From contig NZ_STGG01000005.1 in assembly GCF_005222695.1 (NCBI RefSeq), forward strand, positions 1-64,000: a stretch of 64,000 nt of DNA, read 5' to 3'. Every line of letters begins with the position of its first letter. Positions within the stretch are counted from its first letter, which is position 1. Below the pieces are notes generated by a model. It saw nothing but the letters and a program-made list of their open reading frames with translations. It was not told the origin of the DNA and ran no database searches. Of this stretch, positions 11,285 through 20,568 are shown one piece after another. The position numbers and the translations under genes are program-made. Source of the DNA: Massilia sp. HP4 (GTDB taxonomy: Bacteria > Pseudomonadota > Gammaproteobacteria > Burkholderiales > Burkholderiaceae_D).

Positions 11285-11673
11285 GGTTGTCCTTTACTGT
11301 TTCCGTAGTGCAGTAGCCAGGCGCGCATCAGGTTGATCTCGTTCTGCTGCTCGGCGATGATGCCGAGCGCAAGATTGCGCACGGCCGGGTCTCGGGTATG
11401 CAGGAGCACTGCCTTGGCCATATCGACCGCGCCCTGGTGATGGGGAATCATCATCGTGATGAAGTCGTGTTCCGCCTGGCCATTCATCGGCGCGCGACGC
11501 ATGCCATCGTCCATGACGGCCATCGCATCGGCCATCAGCCGGTCGAAAGACCGGGTGCTGATGGCTTCGAAGACCGGCACGTTGCCGGTCGTCGATACGC
11601 CGTGGCCATGGTGTGGCGCTTGCGCTGCAGCGCTCGTACAGGCGGCCGCGAGCAGGAGGGCGAGGGCGCGCAT
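11281..11673 (-). CDS. DUF305 domain-containing periplasmic protein
   Basis: I choose the ATG at 11673 over the longer frame because it gives a clean signal peptide (MRALALLLAAACTSAAAQ). The 130-residue product has the DUF305 signature: FDRLMADAMAVMDDGM, then HDFITMMIPHHQGAVDMAKAVL and a C-terminal IIAEQQNEINLM. The HDF...MxxHHxxxxxM pattern, rich in His and Met, is typical of small periplasmic proteins encoded beside copper resistance genes. The start lies 4 bases past the czcE stop, and the stop overlaps the propeller gene, so translation is coupled. A copper-binding role is likely from family context, not shown. Confidence 0.88.
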   Translation of the reverse strand: MRALALLLAAACTSAAAQAPHHGHGVSTTGNVPVFEAISTRSFDRLMADAMAVMDDGMRRAPMNGQAEHDFITMMIPHHQGAVDMAKAVLLHTRDPAVRNLALGIIAEQQNEINLMRAWLLHYGNSKGQP

Positions 11674-11677
11674 CCCG

Positions 11678-11995
11678 TCAGCCCTGGTAGATCGGGTTGG
11701 CCAGGACCCAGATGCGCACATTGCCGACGTCCATGCCTTCGGGCGCAAGGGTCTTCAGATCGAGCACCGCTTCCCGGGTGCGGGTGTTGAAGTTCCAGTC
11801 GATGCGACGATCGTCCAGGATGAAATGGACGGTCTCGCCGTCATGCACATTGACGTTCCGGGTGCCGGCGTCGAGCTTGACCACGCGGCCAGGCGTATTT
11901 GCGTCGGCGCGGCTGCCGTAATCCGACGCCGGTGGCTCGGCGGCATGGACCTGGGCGGCGAAACCGACGGTGACCAGCAGGGCGATGGCTTTCAT
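11678..11995 (-). CDS. CzcE-family periplasmic metal-binding protein
   Basis: The 105-residue protein has a signal peptide (MKAIALLVTVGFAAQVHA) and a small beta-rich domain. In it, GRVVKLDAGTRNVNVHDGET and FNTRTREAVLDLKTLAPEGM match CzcE-type proteins, which bind copper in the periplasm of Cupriavidus and relatives. It begins the minus-strand operon with a strong ribosome site (aaggag) and is divergent from a heavy-metal two-component pair. I infer copper or related metal induction from this context. Confidence 0.85.
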   Translation of the reverse strand: MKAIALLVTVGFAAQVHAAEPPASDYGSRADANTPGRVVKLDAGTRNVNVHDGETVHFILDDRRIDWNFNTRTREAVLDLKTLAPEGMDVGNVRIWVLANPIYQG

Positions 11996-12081
11996 GATGA
12001 CTCCTTTTCGTGATTGGCAGCGCTGCGGCTGCGATGGAAAACAGCATAGTGGCCTGGCCCTGACGCCGGGATGACGCCATC

Positions 12082-12097
12082 ATTACAATTAAGTAAT
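12082..12097. promoter_or_regulatory. Putative CusR/CopR-type operator in the metal divergon
   Basis: The palindrome ATTAC-aattaa-GTAAT lies between the divergent czcE and response-regulator genes. It resembles the ATTACAnnTTGTAAT-like boxes recognised by CopR/CusR/IrlR heavy-metal regulators. Being 85 bases from one start and 51 from the other, it could control both operons. The surrounding DNA is otherwise GC-rich, so the AT-rich palindrome stands out. Confidence 0.6.
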
Positions 12098-12147
12098 CCA
12101 CGAGCTTGCCGGAAGCGCGCACAATGTCGGCAAGGAGAGCGACACCT

Positions 12148-12819
12148 ATGCGCATATTGATCGTCGAAGACGAGCCGAAGACCGGGGACTATCTCCACAA
12201 GGGGCTGCAGGAATCGGGGTTCACGGTGGACGTGGCGCGCAACGGCGTGGATGGACTCGGCCTGGCGCTCGAACTGGATTACGCACTGGTCGTCCTTGAC
12301 ATCATGCTCCCACGCATGGATGGTTGGACCGTGCTGCGCCGCCTGCGCGAGCGAAAGGATATCCCGGTCCTGTTCCTGACGGCCCGCGACGACGTTCCCG
12401 ATCGTGTCCGTGGGCTGGAGCTGGGCGCCGACGACTATCTCGTCAAGCCGTTCGACTTTACCGAGCTGCTGGCGCGGATACGCACCTTGCTGCGGCGCGG
12501 ACCCGTGCGCGAGGCGACGTTCATCCGGCTGGCCGACCTTGAGATCGACGTGGTGCGCCACCGTGTCATGCGCGCCGGCCAGCGCATCGATCTCACGCCC
12601 AAGGAATTCTCCTTGCTGCACCTGCTGGCCAGGCGACAGGGCGAGGTCATGTCGCGTTCGCTGATCGCATCCCAGGTGTGGGACATGAATTTCGATTCCG
12701 ACACCAATGTCGTCGATGTCGCGATCCGCCGCTTGCGTGCCAAGATCGACGATATGTGGCCGGACAAGCTGGTGCACACAGTACGCGGCATGGGTTACGT
12801 CATGGAGTTGCGTGGGTGA
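12148..12819 (+). CDS. Heavy-metal response regulator, OmpR family (CusR/CopR-like)
   Basis: The start is set at the ATG at 12148, preceded by aaggag; an upstream in-frame ATG at 12106 lacks a good site. The 223-residue protein has a receiver domain with the phospho-acceptor Asp51 in [12 protein letters not shown], acidic residues E7/D8 and the conserved Lys in [10 protein letters not shown] winged-helix DNA-binding domain (about 125-223) follows, with [21 protein letters not shown] and [16 protein letters not shown]. These are hallmarks of the heavy-metal CusR/CopR/CzcR group. It overlaps the kinase gene by 4 bases (GTGA) and should act on the palindrome at 12082-12097. Confidence 0.93.
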   Translation: MRILIVEDEPKTGDYLHKGLQESGFTVDVARNGVDGLGLALELDYALVVLDIMLPRMDGWTVLRRLRERKDIPVLFLTARDDVPDRVRGLELGADDYLVKPFDFTELLARIRTLLRRGPVREATFIRLADLEIDVVRHRVMRAGQRIDLTPKEFSLLHLLARRQGEVMSRSLIASQVWDMNFDSDTNVVDVAIRRLRAKIDDMWPDKLVHTVRGMGYVMELRG

Positions 12820-14231
12820 GGCGGCAACGGTGGTCGATAGCACTACGCCTGGCGCTGCTGTTTTCAGCGATCGCGGTCGTGATCCTCGTCGTGATAGGCG
12901 CCTACCTGTACCGCACCTTGGCAACCCAGATGCTCCAGCGCGACGACATGGATTTGTTGAACAAGGCGACCGTGCTGCGGCATCTGCTGGCCGGAGAGGA
13001 GTCGGCCGCCACGTTGCGGGCCGCCCCGGGGCGGGTGCTGAGCACGGTGTATGGTGAAGGCGTGTCCCTGCGGATCGAGGATGGCCCGGGCAGTCTGCTG
13101 GTGCAGAACGGGGTAGCGCCGCGCCCACGCGGTGCGTTGTCGCCGGTACCGCTCGCGCTCGATCCGCGCGCGACCGACATCCGGGAACTGCCGTCCGGTT
13201 CGGGACGCGCACGCGGCGTGGCGGTCATGGCAGCGACCGCGGACGGCGCGCCGCTGCGCGTGTGGCTGGCGCGCGAGCGCTCCGAACGCTTGCTGGTGCT
13301 CAGGCGCTACGCGGCCGACCTGGTCGGCGCGCTCGTGGCGGGGGCGGCGATCATGACGCTGCTTGCGTTCGCGATCGTGCGCCACGGATTGCGACCCATC
13401 CGGCAAGTCACCGCGCAAACCAATGAGATCAACGCGCATCGCCTGAACAACCGCCTGCCGGTGGATGCCGCGCCGGTCGAGTTGCAGGGCCTTGGCGTCG
13501 CGTTCAATGCGATGCTCGACCGGATCGAGGAAGGCGTGCAACGGCTTGCGGTTTTCGGCGCGGATCTCGCGCACGATATGCGGACACCGCTCAATACGCT
13601 GATGATCGAAACGCAGGTCGCCCTGTCACGATCGCGATCGGTCGAGGAATACCAGGCCCTGATGGCCTCGAACCTGGAAGAGTACGAGCGTCTCGCGCGC
13701 ATGATCGAGAACACGCTGTTCCTGGCACGCGCCGAGAATGCCCAGCTCAAGCTGGATCGCGGCAAGCTGGATGCCGGCGCCGAGCTGTCGAGGATACGCG
13801 ACTATTTCGAGGGGCTGGCCGAGGAGGCTGGGGTGGCGCTGGTCCTGGAGCCGGCCGGCGCGGCAGTCGCGCTGCACGCCGAGCCGATCCTGTTCCAGCG
13901 CGCCGTCGGTAACTTGATCTCCAACGCGATCGCCCATACCGCCGGGGGCGGCATGGTCAGGATCCTGGCAACGCCGCACCATGCGAGCACCATGGTCGCG
14001 GTCAGCAATACGGGGGCGGGCCTCTCTCCCGAACGAATCGACCGGATATTCGACCGCTACTACCGCGGCGACGAGGCGCGCTCGATGGATGGCGCCTCCG
14101 CAGGTCTCGGCCTGGCGATCGTTCGCGCGATCATGCTCTTGCATGAAGGGCAGGTTGTTGCCGACTGTAGCCGTGCCGGATGGACGACATTCGCGCTGTA
14201 TTTCCCCAATCCGGGCGAGAACGACAGCTAG
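12816..14231 (+). CDS. Heavy-metal sensor histidine kinase (CusS/CopS-like)
   Basis: The start is the GTG at 12816, which overlaps the regulator's stop; a longer frame back to 12678 lies inside the regulator gene. The 471-residue protein has a transmembrane segment near residues 10-33, a periplasmic loop to about 165, a second segment near 169-192, a HAMP linker ([19 protein letters not shown]), then HisKA with phospho-acceptor His253 in [14 protein letters not shown]. The ATPase domain shows [31 protein letters not shown] and [11 protein letters not shown]. This is the architecture of the CusS/CopS heavy-metal sensor family. The periplasmic loop contains no obvious Cys or His cluster, so the metal cannot be named. 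Confidence 0.92.
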   Translation: MRRQRWSIALRLALLFSAIAVVILVVIGAYLYRTLATQMLQRDDMDLLNKATVLRHLLAGEESAATLRAAPGRVLSTVYGEGVSLRIEDGPGSLLVQNGVAPRPRGALSPVPLALDPRATDIRELPSGSGRARGVAVMAATADGAPLRVWLARERSERLLVLRRYAADLVGALVAGAAIMTLLAFAIVRHGLRPIRQVTAQTNEINAHRLNNRLPVDAAPVELQGLGVAFNAMLDRIEEGVQRLAVFGADLAHDMRTPLNTLMIETQVALSRSRSVEEYQALMASNLEEYERLARMIENTLFLARAENAQLKLDRGKLDAGAELSRIRDYFEGLAEEAGVALVLEPAGAAVALHAEPILFQRAVGNLISNAIAHTAGGGMVRILATPHHASTMVAVSNTGAGLSPERIDRIFDRYYRGDEARSMDGASAGLGLAIVRAIMLLHEGQVVADCSRAGWTTFALYFPNPGENDS

Positions 14232-14326
14232 GCAGCATTCATCCGTTATGCCAGGCGCGCATCAGGGGGCGCATATTCCCCGAAATCGTCGTCTGTTCCA
14301 GGATTTCGACCGCCTGTCACAAAAAC

Positions 14327-14355
14327 CTGACATTGCATTGTATTAACGCTACATT
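14327..14355 (+). promoter_or_regulatory. Candidate sigma-70 promoter of the ABC-M1 operon
   Basis: CTGACA (14327-14332) and TACATT (14350-14355) are separated by 17 bases in an AT-rich patch about 50 bases before the ATG at 14405. The match to TTGACA/TATAAT is fair, and the position fits. An AGGAG ribosome site follows at 14391-14395. Confidence 0.45.
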
Positions 14356-14404
14356 ATCTGCAAGGAAATACATGCCACCATCAACCGCCCAGGAGTGACC
14401 GCCG

Positions 14405-15331
14405 ATGTTATCGATCAAGCAGCTCAACAAGACCTATGCCAATGGCGTCAAGGCCATCAACGATGTCAGCCTCGAGATTCCGAACGGCATGTTCGGCCTG
14501 CTCGGGCCGAACGGCGCCGGCAAGTCTTCGCTGATGCGCACCATCGCCACCCTGCAGGATCCCGATAGCGGCAGCATCCATTTCGACGGCCTCGATGTCC
14601 TGGCCGACAAGGAAGGCCTGCGCCGCCAGCTCGGCTACCTGCCGCAGGATTTCGGGGTCTACCCGAAAGTCAGCGCCGAGAAGCTGCTGAACCACTTCGC
14701 CGTGCTGAAAGGCCTGACCGCGAAGGGCGAGCGCAAGGAAATCGTCGAAGCCCTGCTGCACCAGACCAATCTGTGGGAAGCCAGGAAGCGCGGCCTGGGC
14801 ACCTATTCGGGCGGCATGCGCCAGCGCTTCGGCATCGCCCAGGCGCTGCTCGGCGCACCGCGCCTGGTGATCGTCGACGAGCCCACCGCCGGCCTCGATC
14901 CCGACGAGCGCAACCGCTTCTTGAACCTGCTGGCCAAGATCGGCGAGCAGGTGGTGGTGATCCTGTCGACCCACATCGTCGAGGATGTGACCGACCTGTG
15001 CCCGCGCATGGCCATGATCGCCAAGGGCACCGTGCTGCTGCAGGGCGAGCCGCAGGCCGCGATCGATACCCTGAAAAACCGCGTGTGGCGGCGCACCGTC
15101 AGCCAGGAAGCGCTGCCCGACTACCAACAGCGCTTCAACGTGCTCTCGACCCGCCTGGTGGCGGGCCGGCCGCAGATCAATGTGTATGCCGAGTCGCAGC
15201 CGGATGACGGTTTCACCAGCGTCGAGCCGGACCTCGAAGACGTCTACTTCCTGCAGATCCGCAACGCCAGCCGCGCGGCGAGCCAGGCTGGCGCGCCGGC
15301 GCCCGCCCAAGCTGCGCCGCTGACGGCGTGA
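14405..15331 (+). CDS. ABC transporter ATP-binding protein
   Basis: The 308-residue ATPase has Walker A GPNGAGKSS at residues 34-42, the Q-loop in GYLPQDFGVYP, the signature YSGGMRQRF, Walker B LVIVDEPTAGLD and the switch His in LSTHIVEDV. An extended C-terminal part (about 220-308) includes an alanine/proline tail. It is 10 bases upstream of the giant permease-peptidase and should energise it. This pairing is a recurring gene arrangement in Proteobacteria and Bacteroidetes, described only as ABC transporter plus M1 peptidase. The function of the system is not established. Confidence 0.9.
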   Translation: MLSIKQLNKTYANGVKAINDVSLEIPNGMFGLLGPNGAGKSSLMRTIATLQDPDSGSIHFDGLDVLADKEGLRRQLGYLPQDFGVYPKVSAEKLLNHFAVLKGLTAKGERKEIVEALLHQTNLWEARKRGLGTYSGGMRQRFGIAQALLGAPRLVIVDEPTAGLDPDERNRFLNLLAKIGEQVVVILSTHIVEDVTDLCPRMAMIAKGTVLLQGEPQAAIDTLKNRVWRRTVSQEALPDYQQRFNVLSTRLVAGRPQINVYAESQPDDGFTSVEPDLEDVYFLQIRNASRAASQAGAPAPAQAAPLTA

Positions 15332-15341
15332 GGAGCATGGC

Positions 15342-18300
15342 ATGCTGAGAGAATTCTTCAAGTTCGAGCTGGCCTTCCAGCTGCGCCAGCCCTTGCTGTG
15401 GGTGTGCGGGCTGATCTTCGGTGCGCTGGCCTTCGGCGCCACCACCAGCGACGCGATCCAGGTCGGCGGCAGCATCGGCAACGTCAACCGCAACGCGCCG
15501 GTCGTGGTCGCGCAACTGCTCGGCTTCTTCAGCCTGATCTCGATGTTCGTCGTCACCATCTTCATCGCCGGCAGCGTGCTGCGCGACGGTGAGGTCGGCA
15601 TCTCCGACATGCTGTTCGCCACGCCGATGAAGAAGCACGACTACCTGATCGGCCGTTTCGCCGCCGGCCTGGTGGCCTGCCTGTTCATCTTCGTCCTGGT
15701 CGTGCTCGGCATGATGCTGGGCCCCCTGATGCCCTGGATCGACGCCCAGCGCGTCGGGCCTTTCCCAGGCGCGGCCTACCTGTGGGCGCTGGGCGTACTG
15801 GTCGTGCCCAACCTGTTCTTCATCGGCGCCTTGCTGATGCTGCTGGCGGCCACCACGCGCTCGATCATGATGGTGTACGTCGGCGTGATGGCCTTCTTCG
15901 TGTTGTGGATCGTGGCCGGCAGCTTCACGTCGGACATCGACAACGAGTGGATCGCCGTGCTGGCCGATCCCTTCGGCATGCGCGCGCTGGGCCGCGCCAC
16001 GCGCTACTTCTCGACCGCCGAATCGAATGCCGGCCTGCCCGATATCGGAGGCTATATGCTGGCCAACCGCCTGCTGTGGGGCGCGGTCGCGGTGGCGCTG
16101 GTCGGCGCCACGCTGGTCCTGTTCAGGCCGCAGCGCGCCGGCACCGGCAAGCGCCTGTTCGGCAAGGCCAGGGCGCAGGCCACGCCTGCCTTCGCGCCGC
16201 TGCAGGTCGCGCTGCCGCGGGTCGCGCCGCGCTTCACCGGCGCCACGCGCTGGGCCCAGTGCTGGCATATCTTCGCCTTCGATGCGGTCGCGGTGTTCAA
16301 GAGCGTGCCATTCCTGGTCATGCTGCTGTTCGGCGTGCTGAACATGGTGGGCAGCTCGAGCCAGCTCGACGCGCTGTTCGGCACCGACGTCTATCCGCGC
16401 ACCCACCTGATGATCGAGCTGTTGAACGGCTCGTTCAACTTCCTGCTGATTATCATCGTCACTTTCTACGCGGGCGAGCTGATCTTCAAGGAACGCCAGG
16501 CCAGGATTGCCGACGTCAGCGACGCCATGCCGATGCCGAACTGGGCGCCGCTGGTCGCCAAGAGCGTGGCGCTGGTGGGCGTGGTGCTGGCTTTCCTGTT
16601 CGCCGGCATCCTGACCGCGATCGCCGTCCAGCTGTTCCGGGGCGGGGCGCCGGTCGAATTCGGGGTGTACGTCCAGGGCGTGTTCATGTCCGGCCTTCCG
16701 TATGTGCTGATGGCGCTGGTCGCCATCGTGCTGCAGGTGCTGACCAACAATAAATTCATCGGCTACCTGCTGGTGATCGTCCTGATGATCGGGCAGATCG
16801 TCCTGTCGGTGATGCACTTCGATCACAACCTGTACAACGTCGCACAGCTGCCGGCAACGCCGTATTCGGACATGAACGGTTTCGGCCATTTCGTCACGGG
16901 CTGGGCCTGGTTCGCGCTGTACTGGACCTTGTTCTGCGTGGCGGCGCTGATCGTGGCCCAGGCCTTCTGGGTGCGCGGCCTGTCGGTCGAGTGGCGCGCG
17001 CGGGTGCGCGAAGCGGGCCGCCGCCTCAAGGGCGGCGCGGGCGTGGCGCTGGCGCTGTGCACGATCGCGTTCGCCCTGGTCGGCGGCTGGATCTTCCACA
17101 ACACCGTGACCCTGGGCGGCTACGAGGCCAGGAATGTCAGCATGGACAAGCAGGCGCTGTACGAGAAGCGCTATCGCCAGTACAAGGACCTGCCGCATGC
17201 GAAGATCGTCGACGTGCGCGCCGCGGTCGACATCTATCCGGAACAGCGCCGGGTGATGGTCAAGGGCAGCTACGTCCTGGAGAACAAGACCGGCCAGCCG
17301 CTCGACACCTTGCGCCTGCAGCTCAATCCCGACGTGGTGACCACGCTGGGCCAGCTGCCGCCGCACCAGGTCGTGCTGGACGACAAGGAGGCCGGCTTCA
17401 TGATCCTGAAACTGGCCGCGCCGCTGGCGCCGGGCGCACGCCTGCCGCTGGACTTCACGGTCGATGCGCGCCGCCCGGGCTTTTCGAATGCGGGCGAGGC
17501 CGACACCTTCAACCTGAATGGCACCTTCTTCAACAACCGCGAGTTCTTCCCGCTGATCGGCTATCAACCGGACTTCGAGCTGACCGACCGCAACGAGCGC
17601 CGCAAGCGCGGCCTGGGCGAGCCGCAACGCATGGCCAAGCTCGAGGACGAGGCGGCGCGCGTCAACTCCATGTTCGGCGGCGATGCGGACTGGATCGGTT
17701 TCGAGACCACGGTGTCGACCAGTGGCGACCAGATCGCGCTGGCGCCGGGCTACCTGCAACGGTCGTGGACCGACAACGGCCGCAACTACTACCACTACAA
17801 GATGGACCAGAAGATGATGCCGTTCTTTGCCTACCTGTCGGCCCGCTGGCAGGTGAAGAAGGGCGAGTGGAACGGCATCCCAATCGAGATCTATCACGAT
17901 GCCAAGCATGGCTACAACACCGACCGGATGATCGAGGCCACCCGCAAGTCGCTGTACTACTTCACGACAGAGTTCACGCCTTACCAGCACAAGCAGGTGC
18001 GGATCCTGGAGTTCCCGAACTACCAGAGCTTCGCCCAGTCGTTCGCCAACACGATCCCGTTCTCGGAGTCGATCGGCTTCATCGCCGACCTGCGCGACAA
18101 GGAAGACATCGACTACGTGTTCTACGTGACGGCCCACGAGATGGCGCACCAGTGGTGGGGCCACCAGGTCACGGCCGCCAATGTGCAGGGCGCGAACATG
18201 CTGATCGAATCGCTGTCGCAGTACTCGGCGCTGATGGTGATGGAAAAGGAATACGGGCGTCACCAGATGCGCCGCTTCCTGCGCTATGAACTGGATCGCT

Positions 18301-18923
18301 ACCTGCGCTCGCGCGGCGGCGAATTGATCGAGGAACTGCCTTTGGCGCGCGTGGAAAACCAGGACTACATCCACTACCGCAAGGGCAGCCTGGTCTTCTA
18401 CCGCCTGCGCGACGAGATCGGCGAAGAGGCGCTGAACCGCGCGCTCAAGCGCTTCCTCGAGGACAAGGGCTACCAGGAGTCGCCGTTCACCACCTCCAGG
18501 GAGCTGCTCGACTACATCCGCGCCGAGGCGCCGGCCGACAAGCACGCATTGATTGCCGACATGTTCGAGAAAATCGTGTTCTACGATAACCGCGTGACCG
18601 AGGCAACGGCCAGGAAGCGTCCGGACGGCCAGTGGGACGTGACGATGAAGCTGCACCTGGCCAAGATGGAAGCCGACGGCAAGGGCAAGGAAACCGCGCG
18701 CGCCTACGACGAGCCGGTGGAGATCGGCGTGTTCGCACGTGCCAAGGGAGCGAAGGAAGCAGACGAAAAAGTGCTGCTGCTGGAGAAGCGTGTGCTGTCG
18801 GGCGACAATCCAACGATCACCGTCACGCTCAAGGAGCAGCCGTTCGAGGTGGGCGTCGATCCCTATAACAAGATGATCGACCGTGTATCGCGCGACAACC
18901 GCAAGGAAGCCGCCATCGAGTGA
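15342..18923 (+). CDS. ABC-2 permease fused to an M1 family aminopeptidase
   Basis: This 1193-residue protein joins two modules. Residues about 1-590 are a membrane permease with two sets of roughly six transmembrane segments (about 15-270 and 310-590). Residues about 600-1193 form an M1 metallopeptidase-like region after a last membrane segment (VALALCTIAFALVGGWIF). The zinc motif is HEMAHQWWGH, with His932, Glu933 and His936. The third ligand is probably Glu956 in LIESLSQYSA, one residue further away than the usual HExxH-x18-E spacing. A canonical GxMEN element is not obvious. The peptidase probably faces the periplasm, although the topology is inferred. The whole frame is free of stops and the ATPase gene is immediately upstream. 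Confidence 0.9.
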   Translation: MLREFFKFELAFQLRQPLLWVCGLIFGALAFGATTSDAIQVGGSIGNVNRNAPVVVAQLLGFFSLISMFVVTIFIAGSVLRDGEVGISDMLFATPMKKHDYLIGRFAAGLVACLFIFVLVVLGMMLGPLMPWIDAQRVGPFPGAAYLWALGVLVVPNLFFIGALLMLLAATTRSIMMVYVGVMAFFVLWIVAGSFTSDIDNEWIAVLADPFGMRALGRATRYFSTAESNAGLPDIGGYMLANRLLWGAVAVALVGATLVLFRPQRAGTGKRLFGKARAQATPAFAPLQVALPRVAPRFTGATRWAQCWHIFAFDAVAVFKSVPFLVMLLFGVLNMVGSSSQLDALFGTDVYPRTHLMIELLNGSFNFLLIIIVTFYAGELIFKERQARIADVSDAMPMPNWAPLVAKSVALVGVVLAFLFAGILTAIAVQLFRGGAPVEFGVYVQGVFMSGLPYVLMALVAIVLQVLTNNKFIGYLLVIVLMIGQIVLSVMHFDHNLYNVAQLPATPYSDMNGFGHFVTGWAWFALYWTLFCVAALIVAQAFWVRGLSVEWRARVREAGRRLKGGAGVALALCTIAFALVGGWIFHNTVTLGGYEARNVSMDKQALYEKRYRQYKDLPHAKIVDVRAAVDIYPEQRRVMVKGSYVLENKTGQPLDTLRLQLNPDVVTTLGQLPPHQVVLDDKEAGFMILKLAAPLAPGARLPLDFTVDARRPGFSNAGEADTFNLNGTFFNNREFFPLIGYQPDFELTDRNERRKRGLGEPQRMAKLEDEAARVNSMFGGDADWIGFETTVSTSGDQIALAPGYLQRSWTDNGRNYYHYKMDQKMMPFFAYLSARWQVKKGEWNGIPIEIYHDAKHGYNTDRMIEATRKSLYYFTTEFTPYQHKQVRILEFPNYQSFAQSFANTIPFSESIGFIADLRDKEDIDYVFYVTAHEMAHQWWGHQVTAANVQGANMLIESLSQYSALMVMEKEYGRHQMRRFLRYELDRYLRSRGGELIEELPLARVENQDYIHYRKGSLVFYRLRDEIGEEALNRALKRFLEDKGYQESPFTTSRELLDYIRAEAPADKHALIADMFEKIVFYDNRVTEATARKRPDGQWDVTMKLHLAKMEADGKGKETARAYDEPVEIGVFARAKGAKEADEKVLLLEKRVLSGDNPTITVTLKEQPFEVGVDPYNKMIDRVSRDNRKEAAIE

Positions 18924-18982
18924 TGCGGCAGGTGGACGGCAAACGCGGCATACTGGAGCCTTCCTGTCCATTGCCGTCCACG

Positions 18983-19354
18983 ATGAAACCTTACGCCGCA
19001 GCGATCCTGCTCGCCATCCTGCCGCTGCTGTCCCAGGCCGCGCCGCCGCCCGCCGCGCGCCAGGAGATCGCCCACCTGATCGGCTACCTGACCGCATCCG
19101 GCTGCAGCTTCCAGCGCAACGGCAGCTGGCACGACGCGGCCGAAGCCGCCAGGCACCTGCAACGCAAATACGACTACCTGCAGAAGCGCGACCTGGTCGC
19201 GACGGGCGAGGATTTCATCGCGCGCGCCGCCAGCGAAAGCAGCCTGAGCGGCAAACCCTACCAGGTCCGCTGCGGCGGCAATGCCCCGGTCGCCAGCGCC
19301 GCCTGGCTCAAGGCCGAGCTGGCGAAATACCGTAGCGCGCGCCAGCTTCGGTAA
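18983..19354 (+). CDS. DUF5329 family periplasmic protein
   Basis: The ATG at 18983 gives a signal peptide (KPYAAAILLAILPLLSQAA) followed by EIAHLIGYLTASGCSFQRNGSW, DAAEAARHLQRKYDYLQKRD and EDFIARAASESSLSGKPYQV. These are the conserved blocks of DUF5329, a small secreted family of unknown function. Two cysteines (in GCSF and VRCGG) could form one disulfide. The upstream in-frame start at 18920 is unlikely because the first 21 residues do not look like a signal. It lies about 60 bases after the ABC-M1 gene and may be cotranscribed with it. Confidence 0.8.
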   Translation: MKPYAAAILLAILPLLSQAAPPPAARQEIAHLIGYLTASGCSFQRNGSWHDAAEAARHLQRKYDYLQKRDLVATGEDFIARAASESSLSGKPYQVRCGGNAPVASAAWLKAELAKYRSARQLR

Positions 19355-19547
19355 GCCTGGCGCCGAACCGCGCTTCTACACGGAACACAACGTGGTTCCC
19401 CGGTAACGAGTATTCCACCCGCATTGACTTGTCCATACCTTCCATGTGAGGATTTGCTTTATATCAAATAACAACAAGACAATCTAATTGCAAAAGCGGG
19501 GCCGGCCGCCACGGAAAAGGCCAGGTCCCGCGACGAGAGGGAATGCA

Positions 19548-20546
19548 ATGCTGGCTAAAAGCTTGGCATGGTGGGTGCCGGTATTGCTATTGGGCGCTTG
19601 GTGCGGCGTCGCCCATGCGGTCCCGACGGAACCCATGGCGCACCTGGTATACGAGAAGCGTCATGGTGAGGCGAACCGGGCGATCGAGGCCAGGCTGGCG
19701 CGCAATGCCACTGATCCGGCAGCGCTGGCGGCCCTGGTGGATTTGCGCATCGCCCAGGGCGGGCTGGACGACTTGCCGCTGGCGCGCGCGGCGGCCGAGC
19801 GCTGCGTCGCGGCCCATCCCGACAGCAGCCCGTGCGCCGAAGCGCTGGGCAACGCCTTGACGGCGCAGTCGAACGCGGGCGGCGTGCTGGCTCGCGCGCG
19901 CAATGCGCGCGCCACCCGCGACGCCTTCGAGCGCGCGCTGCGCTTCGATCCCCTGAATTACCGCGCGCGCGTGAGCCTGATGCGCTTCTATCTCGACACC
20001 CCGTTCTTCCTGGGCGGCAGCGAGGTGCGCGCACGCGAGCTGGCCACCGAAACGCGGCGCACCGATCCCGACCTGACCCGCCTGATGCGCGCCATGTGCG
20101 CTTTCGATGAAGGCAAGCTGGGCGACGCCGAAGAGCACATCCTGGCGGCCGACTTGAAGGCTTATGGACTGGTGCAGGACAGCCAGCGCGAGCTGCTGCT
20201 GACCCTGGCCACCGCCCATCTCGACGCGGGCCGCCATGCCCAGAGCAGCCGTCTGTTCCATGAACTGAGCCTGCGCCTGCCGTCCAGCGAGCATGGCCCC
20301 TACGGCCTGGCGCTGGTGGCGCGGGCCCAGGGGCGCCTGCTCGAGGCCGTGGCCCAGCTGGAAAAGGCGGCGGCCATCGCCCCCAGGCCCTATATCTACA
20401 AGACCCTGGGCGAAGTCCATGAAGCGCGCCACGACCGGCAGCGCGCGATCGCGGCCTACCAGGCGGCGCTGGCGGGCGTGCCGCCGCTCGCGCGGCGCGA
20501 GCAGGCGCAGGTGACGGCGCACCTGACGCAGCTGGAGCGGCGCTGA
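19548..20546 (+). CDS. TPR-repeat secreted protein
   Basis: The ATG at 19548 follows gagaggg and gives a signal peptide (MLAKSLAWWVPVLLLGAW... ending AHA). The mature 310-residue part is helical with TPR-like pairs. Clear units are NPTDPAALAALVDLRIAQ-like segments near 40-65, FERALRFDPLNYRARVSLM near 125-143, and GRLLEAVAQLEKAAAIAPRP and HDRQRAIAAYQAALAGVPP near the end. It has no enzyme motif. The protein is probably periplasmic and may act as a scaffold. The preceding 190 bases are AT-richer and probably hold its promoter, although I see no convincing -35/-10 pair. It is convergent with sirB2. Confidence 0.75.
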   Translation: MLAKSLAWWVPVLLLGAWCGVAHAVPTEPMAHLVYEKRHGEANRAIEARLARNATDPAALAALVDLRIAQGGLDDLPLARAAAERCVAAHPDSSPCAEALGNALTAQSNAGGVLARARNARATRDAFERALRFDPLNYRARVSLMRFYLDTPFFLGGSEVRARELATETRRTDPDLTRLMRAMCAFDEGKLGDAEEHILAADLKAYGLVQDSQRELLLTLATAHLDAGRHAQSSRLFHELSLRLPSSEHGPYGLALVARAQGRLLEAVAQLEKAAAIAPRPYIYKTLGEVHEARHDRQRAIAAYQAALAGVPPLARREQAQVTAHLTQLERR

Positions 20547-20568
20547 CGCCGGCGCCGGGAACGGATGA

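Noticed and set aside
15213..19097. 1294-codon open frame on the minus strand
   Set aside because: It runs exactly antisense to the ABC ATPase end and the ABC-M1 gene. The product is rich in His, Arg, Ala and Gln with no domain. In GC-rich DNA this frame is open because of third-position bias on the other strand.
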